The notes under the pieces are model-generated. The model was not told the DNA's origin. It searched no databases and saw only the letters and a list, made by a program, of their open reading frames with translations. The position numbers and the translations under genes are program-made. This document shows, piece after piece, positions 1 to 5,053 of a stretch of 8,061 bases of DNA. Position 1 is the first letter of the stretch. Each line of letters starts with the position of its first letter. The DNA comes from Thermoplasmata archaeon (GTDB lineage: Archaea > Thermoplasmatota > Thermoplasmata > Thermoplasmatales > Thermoplasmataceae): contig JAKAAK010000144.1 in NCBI GenBank assembly GCA_021797025.1, positions 1 to 8,061 on the forward strand. The letters are read 5' to 3'.

Positions 1-98
1 GAAGGGTTGTTACAGATAAAGAACTGGAAAACATCAATATGATCAGGGATGAATTCCACGGGGACTGGAATTATACCATAGGTTCCAGAAACAAATAA
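1..98 (+). CDS. C-terminal end of an ISAzo13-type transposase (cut by window edge)
   Basis: The frame starting at base 3 is open from the window edge to a TAA at 96-98 and gives about 31 residues. They contain the block FHGDWNYTI close to the C-terminus. From memory of the family, ISAzo13 (Rhodopirellula-type DDE) transposases end in a very similar block (FHGEWNYTI preceded by an N-[IL]-x-R-x-[EK] stretch), so this is probably the tail of such an enzyme, which moves its insertion sequence by DDE-type cleavage. The DDE residues lie upstream, outside the window, so I cannot tell whether the gene is intact. The other two forward frames stop early. The assignment rests on one short motif. Confidence 0.65.
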   Translation, partial: RVVTDKELENINMIRDEFHGDWNYTIGSRNK

Positions 99-100
99 AA

Positions 101-165
101 GGATAATGTTATTTATTCACAAATACTTAACAATTTATTCTTATTTATTTTACAATTCATTATCC
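101..165. repeat. 8-bp inverted repeat after the transposase tail (possible IS right-end structure)
   Basis: GGATAATG at 101-108 is the exact reverse complement of CATTATCC at 158-165, with 49 AT-rich bases between. TTATTTATT also occurs twice inside (109-117 and 141-149). The position directly behind the transposase stop suggests part of the element's right end or a terminator-like fold. In such AT-rich DNA an 8-bp match can arise by chance. Confidence 0.3.
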
Positions 166-201
166 AACCGTAATTTTACATTGATATGGGCTCATTAAAA
201 A

Positions 202-210
202 TTTATATAA
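202..210 (+). promoter_or_regulatory. TATA-like box upstream of the dyad cluster
   Basis: TTTATATAA matches the archaeal TATA consensus well. A start about 25 nt downstream would fall near 230, just inside the GC-richer dyad cluster and about 100 nt before the glycosyltransferase start. It could make a separate small RNA or a long leader for that gene. No open frame of note begins there. Confidence 0.35.
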
Positions 211-220
211 TAAAATTTTC

Positions 221-286
221 ACGGTAAGTCACCTACCATTCCCGATCGCATATACGATCGCAAATCATCTCTCAGAGCATTTTGCT
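221..286. other. GC-richer cluster of four small dyads (candidate ncRNA, leader or operator region)
   Basis: Of these 66 bases 30 are G or C, against 7 of 40 just before and 5 of 47 just after. In order it holds an imperfect palindrome GGTAAGTCACCTACC (223-237), CGATCG twice around CATATA (243-248 and 255-260), the palindrome CTCTCAGAG (269-277), and AGCA-TTT-TGCT (276-286). No tRNA signature (no GGTTC arm) and no C/D box pair was seen. It may be a structured RNA read from the TATA-like box at 202-210, or a set of protein-binding sites upstream of the glycosyltransferase promoter. Confidence 0.35.
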
Positions 287-303
287 ATTTTATTCAATAA
301 TAA

Positions 304-313
304 TATTTATTTA
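304..313 (+). promoter_or_regulatory. TATA-like box for the glycosyltransferase gene
   Basis: TATTTATTTA is centred about 26 nt before the GTG at 334. That is the spacing expected for a leaderless archaeal transcript beginning at the start codon. No Shine-Dalgarno sequence precedes the GTG. Confidence 0.5.
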
Positions 314-333
314 GTGGTAAAACATTATTATAA

Positions 334-1566
334 GTGAAATTTATCATCATATATCTTGCCCTTCTTGCTGTAACCATAATATCATTCACATATTACATTT
401 TAAATACATATTATTCAACATTTTATATTAAGGGTGAAAGGGTAGAAGGTGTAGATACCTCCCGTGCAACTATTATAATTCCTGTTTACAGGGAAGACAT
501 TGAAGTGTTCAGACAGGTTATAGTATCAATCAAATTGCAGGGGGCACCATTTATTGTTGTTGGTGATTCCAGCCTTGAGCCATATAAAACAATAACTGAG
601 AAGAATGGCGGTAGGTTTATATATCTCAGGGAACGGGGAGGGAAAAAGAATGCTCTGGTTCAGGGATTAAAGGAAGTAAACACTAAATACATAATGTTCG
701 TTGACAGCGATACCATAATTCCAGCAGACACCGTGAAAAGCATGCTATCATATTTCGCAGAGGGCATCGCAGGCGTTGGTGTAAATATCCATATTAAAAA
801 TAATGGTACCCCTGTGTCATACGCCTCGGAATTCATAGAAAGATTGACAGAAATGGTCTCTAAATCCATGTCAAGGCATGGCAATGTCTATGTACTGGAT
901 GGAAGATGTGCAGCATATAAAACTGAAATAATAAAGCCGTTTATGATCTCAGATGATTTCCTGAACAAAAAATTACTGGGTAAGAAAGTCATGCTTGGAG
1001 ATGACATGCTTCTTACCAGTTATCTCATTAAAAATAAATATAGAATGGTAAAGGACTATGATATTACGGTGGAAACCGAGCCACAGCAGGATGTTAAAAA
1101 ATTTCTCAATCAGCAGATAAGATGGTCCAGGCGTGGGTGGTATTTCTTCTTCAAGAATATGGGTGATGGAACAGCCAAAAACGGTGGAAAATTATACACA
1201 TTTGAGATGATGTATATATATCTCATACCCATAATAGGATTCATACTGTTTTTGTTCAGGGCAATGTTTTTCCTACATATTCTCGGCCATCTTGATTATC
1301 TGAGCATTACCAGTGTCTCCCATTTTATAATGTACAGGTTTTTCGATTATCATCCCAGATATTTCATCGGATTTTTGATTAACGGAATCATGTATGGTCT
1401 AGGTGCGATCGGCGATGTAATATTTGTCGGGGCAATCGCACTTAACATACCTAAGGAAAGGCTCAGGACACTTGTCTACGGTGCACTGGGATTAGGCATT
1501 CTCTTCTTTGTTAATTTATACGGACTCGCAACATTCTGGAAGCAATCAGGCTGGCTGACCAGGTAA
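334..1566 (+). CDS. Membrane family 2 glycosyltransferase, hyaluronan/cellulose synthase type
   Basis: A processive-type GT2 enzyme of 410 residues that would polymerise or transfer sugars from nucleotide-sugars on the cytoplasmic face and may export the product. One N-terminal membrane helix (about 3-24) precedes a GT-A domain with IIIPVYRE (47-54), KKNAL (104-108), the metal/UDP-binding DSD (124-126), LGDD carrying the likely catalytic base (221-224) and QQIRW (260-264, the QxxRW motif of processive synthases). Two or three further hydrophobic segments follow (about 291-318, 342-371 and 379-400), with a typical WLTR tail. The GTG start is chosen because no ATG occurs before residue 121 and a TATA-like box sits 26 nt upstream. 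It is a lone gene with no partner polymerase or export gene beside it. The substrate is not readable from sequence; surface polysaccharide or protein glycan synthesis is inferred. Confidence 0.88.
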   Translation: MKFIIIYLALLAVTIISFTYYILNTYYSTFYIKGERVEGVDTSRATIIIPVYREDIEVFRQVIVSIKLQGAPFIVVGDSSLEPYKTITEKNGGRFIYLRERGGKKNALVQGLKEVNTKYIMFVDSDTIIPADTVKSMLSYFAEGIAGVGVNIHIKNNGTPVSYASEFIERLTEMVSKSMSRHGNVYVLDGRCAAYKTEIIKPFMISDDFLNKKLLGKKVMLGDDMLLTSYLIKNKYRMVKDYDITVETEPQQDVKKFLNQQIRWSRRGWYFFFKNMGDGTAKNGGKLYTFEMMYIYLIPIIGFILFLFRAMFFLHILGHLDYLSITSVSHFIMYRFFDYHPRYFIGFLINGIMYGLGAIGDVIFVGAIALNIPKERLRTLVYGALGLGILFFVNLYGLATFWKQSGWLTR

Positions 1567-1583
1567 ATTTTAAATTTTTATTA
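1567..1583 (+). terminator. T-rich spacer between convergent genes
   Basis: Only 17 bases separate the glycosyltransferase stop from the convergent lactate monooxygenase stop. The forward strand reads ATTTTAAATTTTTATTA, with runs of four and five T, suited to the T-run termination used by archaeal RNA polymerase. No GC-rich stem is present. Confidence 0.4.
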
Positions 1584-2741
1584 TCACTTTTTAAAAATTA
1601 TACGCCTGCTAAGTGATGTTATGGATTCATACCCGGCAAGTGCCATCTGCAGATCAAACTCAGCCTTTAATTCACCTATATATCTTTCCACGCCCCTCTG
1701 TCCTGCAACGGCCATAGCATAACAGTAAGGTCTTCCAATAAGCACACCATCTGCGCCCAGTGCAAGAGCCTTCATGGCATCAGATCCGTGTCTTATTCCA
1801 CTGTCAAAAAGAACAGTGCAGCTTATATTTCTATTATCAGTAATTTCATCAAGTGCCTCAATTGTGGAAATGGCACCGTCCACCTGCCTACCACCGTGGT
1901 TGGATATTACCACTCCGTCAGCCCCGTATTTTATAGCTGCGTTGACATCATCATATGATGATATGCCCTTAATTATCACCGGAAGCTCTGTCCAGCCCCT
2001 GATTTTCCTGAAATCGCTCCATGAAAATGCTGGATTAACATAAACCATTAAAAATTCTTCTATTGCTGAATTCATATCCTCCTCAGGAGGTTTATCCAGG
2101 CGTTTTCTGAACTCAGGATCAGAAATGTAATTGGCTATCCCCTCACCCTGTAAAAATGGAAGATATGCATTTTTAAGGTCCTGTTCCCTCCATCCCAGCA
2201 TGGTGGTATCCACTGTCACAACTATGGCATGGTAACCGGATCTTTCGGCTCTTTTTACCATGCTCTTCATTACATTCTCGTCTTTGCCGGGATAAAGCTG
2301 GAACCATTTTTCACTTTCCGGGTATTTCTTTGCTATATCCTCCATGTTAACAGAGGATACCGTGCTTAGAATATACGGAACGTTCATGGCAGAAGCTGCC
2401 CCTGCACTGGCATATTCTGCATCCTTATGTATTATGGACTGTACTCCGATGGGAGCAAGGATAAACGGAGAATCATATTTCCTGCCGAAAAGAGAAATTT
2501 CCTGGTTCCGGTCATCCACATTGCGTAAATATCTGGGTCTTATCCTGTAACTGGAGAATGCTCTGATGTTCTCCATCATTGTATCCTCACTTCCTGCTGC
2601 ACCTTCCACGTATCCCCACGGGCCATCTTTTAGTACCTTTCTTGCCGCATTTCTCCATTCCTCAATGGATACTGGAAGGTCAGAATTTTCGTCCATTCCA
2701 GTGTAAACCTTCAATTGAAAATCGAGTCCGAACTGTGTCAT
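1584..2741 (-). CDS. FMN-dependent alpha-hydroxy acid oxidase, lactate 2-monooxygenase type
   Basis: A (beta/alpha)8 FMN flavoenzyme expected to oxidise L-lactate or a related 2-hydroxy acid with O2; the lactate 2-monooxygenase (LMO) type decarboxylates pyruvate on the enzyme, giving acetate, CO2 and water. With the start at 2741 it has 385 residues, close to mycobacterial LMO (about 394). Family active-site residues are all present: Y44, Y150 (QLYPG), D178 (TVDT), R185 (GWRE), K258 (IIKG), H282 and R285 (SNHGGRQ), with the FMN phosphate region DSGIR and IGRP. Gly99 (APIGV) matches LMO rather than the Ala of oxidases. The long middle stretch with PFLQG and NYISDPEF also resembles LMO. An in-frame ATG at 2795 would add 18 residues, but a TATA-like box lies inside that extension and MTQFGLDFQLKVYTG resembles LMO N-termini, so 2741 is preferred. 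The exact substrate is inferred. Confidence 0.88.
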   Translation of the reverse strand: MTQFGLDFQLKVYTGMDENSDLPVSIEEWRNAARKVLKDGPWGYVEGAAGSEDTMMENIRAFSSYRIRPRYLRNVDDRNQEISLFGRKYDSPFILAPIGVQSIIHKDAEYASAGAASAMNVPYILSTVSSVNMEDIAKKYPESEKWFQLYPGKDENVMKSMVKRAERSGYHAIVVTVDTTMLGWREQDLKNAYLPFLQGEGIANYISDPEFRKRLDKPPEEDMNSAIEEFLMVYVNPAFSWSDFRKIRGWTELPVIIKGISSYDDVNAAIKYGADGVVISNHGGRQVDGAISTIEALDEITDNRNISCTVLFDSGIRHGSDAMKALALGADGVLIGRPYCYAMAVAGQRGVERYIGELKAEFDLQMALAGYESITSLSRRIIFKK

Positions 2742-2770
2742 CAATATCCCACAATTATAATACAGTAACG

Positions 2771-2779
2771 GTATATAAG
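2771..2779 (-). promoter_or_regulatory. TATA-like box for the lactate monooxygenase gene
   Basis: On the reverse strand CTTATATAC is centred about 34 nt before the ATG at 2741, placing transcription start near 2750 with a leader of roughly nine bases. It lies inside the region that would be coding if the upstream ATG at 2795 were used, which argues for the shorter protein and for independent expression from the nre unit. Confidence 0.5.
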
Positions 2780-2800
2780 TATTGGTCAGATACAATTTAT

Positions 2801-3634
2801 CTAAAATAGGGTTCCATATTTTCTGGAAATTTCATATTTCCATTCATCCCTTTCCAGTGTACATGAAACTCCATGATTCCTGCATATCTTTATGATACCG
2901 GAATTGAGCCGTTCCCACCAGTCAGGGTCTGTTCTTCTGTATCCGGTGCCCTGCATATACTGAAATGTTCCCCTGAAATCCTGGAACGAATCATATATAA
3001 GTCTTATACCATTGGATCCACAGAATTCAATTAACCTTTCTATATCATCGAGATCATCATTGACATTCTGTATCAATGGACCCAGATAGAGCCATGTGTT
3101 TATGCCATTGAATGCAAGTCTTTTCAGTGCGTTAAGGCGTTTTTCAGGTACAGGGGCATGTGGTTCAATCATTTTTGATATGGAAGATTTTATGGAGGTT
3201 ACTGTAATCCCAACATCTAAATTTTTTCTATATTTTTGCAGTACCATTATGTCCTTTAAAACCAGGGGTGATTTGGTCTGTACAGTAACATAAAAACCAT
3301 TTGTGCAGAGAATATCAATTGCATCCGGCATTATTCTGTATTTCATTTCAATATACTGGTAAGGGTCTGTAATGGTTGAAACGCCGACAATGCCCTTTTT
3401 ATATGTCCTGGCTTCCCTTTCAAGCAGATTAATGATATTGGTCCTTACCATAATGGTGCTTCCCCAGTTTTGCGAAGCTTCAGCAGGTGACATATCAATG
3501 GCATAGCAGTATTTACATCCGTGGAAACATCCGAGATATGGATTGAATGCATAATCTAGCTCCTTCATTCCTGATTTTCCCAGTGCGTGTTTTGCTTCAA
3601 TCTCCATAACTTTTATGCCTTTATTCATATTCAT
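2801..3634 (-). CDS. Radical SAM protein, SplB-like (spore photoproduct lyase family)
   Basis: A 277-residue radical SAM enzyme. Near the N-terminus, after NPYLGC, it carries the cluster-binding CX3CX2C motif CFHGCKYC (C36, C40, C43), which holds a [4Fe-4S] cluster and S-adenosylmethionine. It then has a TIM-barrel-like body with GVSTITDPYQ, a typical SPL-family stretch, and TVQTKSP. Length and motifs fit the SplB-like group annotated as DNA repair photolyase-like (COG1533), most members of which have no proven reaction. The frame is open back to an ATG at 3691, but that overlaps nre by 58 bases. The ATG at 3634 overlaps the nre stop as TGATG, a usual coupling arrangement, so it is preferred. 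A second ATG two codons later is also possible. A role with nre in DNA repair is inferred from this coupling. Confidence 0.82.
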   Translation of the reverse strand: MNMNKGIKVMEIEAKHALGKSGMKELDYAFNPYLGCFHGCKYCYAIDMSPAEASQNWGSTIMVRTNIINLLEREARTYKKGIVGVSTITDPYQYIEMKYRIMPDAIDILCTNGFYVTVQTKSPLVLKDIMVLQKYRKNLDVGITVTSIKSSISKMIEPHAPVPEKRLNALKRLAFNGINTWLYLGPLIQNVNDDLDDIERLIEFCGSNGIRLIYDSFQDFRGTFQYMQGTGYRRTDPDWWERLNSGIIKICRNHGVSCTLERDEWKYEISRKYGTLF

Positions 3635-3636
3635 CA
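3632..3636 (-). promoter_or_regulatory. TGATG stop/start overlap coupling nre and the radical SAM gene
   Basis: The nre stop TGA (3636-3634) shares its A with the ATG (3634-3632) of the radical SAM gene. No clear Shine-Dalgarno sequence precedes it, so translation of the second gene probably relies on ribosomes ending nre. This overlap decides the start chosen for the second gene. Confidence 0.6.
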
Positions 3637-4863
3637 GTAATAATCCAGATTCGATACAAGATATTTCATATTGTTTGACTTTGCTTTCCATGCCTTTATA
3701 TCGACTGCTGTAAATTTTGAAACATATTTTATTGCATCATTTATTGTGTCAAATTTTTCAGGGATTACCTTGAACAATTCCCTGACATTTTCCCTCACAT
3801 ACCAGACACCCACAGGGAGGTTGAATCCGGGATATATTTCTCTCCAGAGCATTGCTGAACCTGTTTTCTTCATCTGTTTGAACTTTTCGGCAACTGCAAG
3901 CCTGGAAGAATAATAACATCCGCCTATTTCCGGATATGTCTTCCTGCCATGATAACCCTCATAATCAAGCTCGATTTCAACCGAATCGCCGAAGCTATTC
4001 CAGGCACTTCCGGGGAACCATGATTCTCCCCATTCGAACATCCACTGCCCCGGTGCCAGTATTGCAATAAAGAGGTTTCCCTCCGTTTTTCTTACATACA
4101 CCTCGTAACTGTTAATTTCCCTATAATCCTTGATTTCCTCTACCAGGCTATCTGATATTGACTTATCAGTTGCTGTTATTGACCATCTGGTGGGAACAAT
4201 CCTTCTCTTTTTGCCGGTACCCAGCGATCCTGCACTTAGCGCTTTGGATATTCCATTTATTCCCATTCCCTTACGGTATAGATCTATCACACCATCCGAG
4301 GCCTTCAAATCTCTGTCATAATATATTTTCTCAATTCTATTGTCTATATGGTAATTTCCGTATTTTATGCTTTTCAGTGGAGACGATGGGCCCATTGGTG
4401 TTATGTTCTCATCAAGGACAACATTGTCCCTGAAAGATTTTTCCACGGTCATTTCAACATCTACGGGTGTCGAGGATAATGAGCTTACCTGTATTTCCTG
4501 CAAACGGTAATCGGGGTTTGCAGCATCGTCTACTGAAATTTTGATGCCTCCTCGGAGTAATGAGAGCCTGCTGGATATGAAATCATTGAGGTCCAGTGAA
4601 AGCCATTTTGATTCATCTTCCAGATATCCTGTATTACCTGAAAATGGTGGTGTGGACGGATATATATTGATTTTCGGATAACCATACCTCCCCACAAAGA
4701 GTGATGGGGGCGATGATCCTGCTATGGAATTTCCGGTGAAATTGTAAACCTTCTTGACCTTATCTACTATGGAAACCGGACAGTAAGAAAGCCCGCATAA
4801 CATCTTGGCACCGCGGCATTTTATGCATAAAGAAGGCGGAACTCTAACCATTTTCCCGGGCAT
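3634..4863 (-). CDS. nreA: Archaeal Nre-type DNA repair protein (NreA family)
   Basis: A 409-residue member of the archaeal Nre family; the Haloferax volcanii homologues are implicated in repair of mitomycin C damage and Nre proteins contact PCNA. Visible hallmarks are an N-terminal zinc-binding set C13, C16, C23, C28 (CIKCRGAK..LCG....CP), SSPPSLFVGRYGYPK (50-64), RIVPTRWSITATD (221-233), GGCYYSSRLAVAEKF (314-328) and YPGFNLPVGVW (344-354). Together these cover both Nre_N and Nre_C regions at normal family length. The C-terminus ends VSNLDYY, where PIP-box tails such as QxxLDxFF are expected; here Gln is missing and one position is absent. The start at 4863 is supported by a TATA-like box about 24 nt upstream, implying a leaderless mRNA. 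It is the first gene of a unit with the radical SAM gene. Nre_N/Nre_C assignment is firm; NreA versus another Nre paralogue is less certain. Confidence 0.88.
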   Translation of the reverse strand: MPGKMVRVPPSLCIKCRGAKMLCGLSYCPVSIVDKVKKVYNFTGNSIAGSSPPSLFVGRYGYPKINIYPSTPPFSGNTGYLEDESKWLSLDLNDFISSRLSLLRGGIKISVDDAANPDYRLQEIQVSSLSSTPVDVEMTVEKSFRDNVVLDENITPMGPSSPLKSIKYGNYHIDNRIEKIYYDRDLKASDGVIDLYRKGMGINGISKALSAGSLGTGKKRRIVPTRWSITATDKSISDSLVEEIKDYREINSYEVYVRKTEGNLFIAILAPGQWMFEWGESWFPGSAWNSFGDSVEIELDYEGYHGRKTYPEIGGCYYSSRLAVAEKFKQMKKTGSAMLWREIYPGFNLPVGVWYVRENVRELFKVIPEKFDTINDAIKYVSKFTAVDIKAWKAKSNNMKYLVSNLDYY

Positions 4864-4883
4864 ATATATCCAGTCAATACTAC

Positions 4884-4890
4884 TATATTA
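4884..4890 (-). promoter_or_regulatory. TATA-like box for the nre/radical SAM unit
   Basis: TAATATA on the reverse strand is centred about 24 nt before the ATG at 4863, consistent with leaderless transcription. It lies at one end of the 190-bp divergent spacer shared with the propeller gene. Confidence 0.45.
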
Positions 4891-5020
4891 ATTATTTCAA
4901 AATCGATTACAGTACCTTTCTCATTTCACTTCATTTTATATTTATATTCCTTTATTATATTTGTATAATATGCAGGAAATATTTATTACGCCATATAAGG
5001 ATACATAATAACGGAAGTTC

Positions 5021-5027
5021 TTTATAG
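5021..5027 (+). promoter_or_regulatory. TATA-like box for the propeller gene
   Basis: TTTATAG, preceded by a purine-rich CGGAAG that may serve as a TFB recognition element, is centred about 30 nt before the ATG at 5054. A leader of only about five bases is implied, and no Shine-Dalgarno sequence is present. Confidence 0.5.
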
Positions 5028-5053
5028 TAAAATAATATTTTAATTAATTAAAA

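Noticed and set aside
243..260. CGATCG-CATATA-CGATCG as an integration attachment site or plasmid origin iteron
   Set aside because: Only two copies, no integrase or replication gene nearby, and CGATCG is self-complementary, so the repeat carries little evidence. Kept only as part of the dyad cluster.
99..333. tRNA or C/D box RNA in the first spacer
   Set aside because: No T-arm GGTTC, no anticodon-stem arrangement, and no paired C (RUGAUGA) and D (CUGA) boxes were found on either strand.
2742..2795. Start of the lactate monooxygenase gene at 2795
   Set aside because: The extra 18 residues have no counterpart in the LMO family as I know it, and a TATA-like box lies within them. The ATG at 2741 fits better.
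3635..3691. Start of the radical SAM gene at 3691
   Set aside because: It would overlap nre by 58 bases, and the added residues precede the conserved region without recognisable motifs. The TGATG start is more usual.
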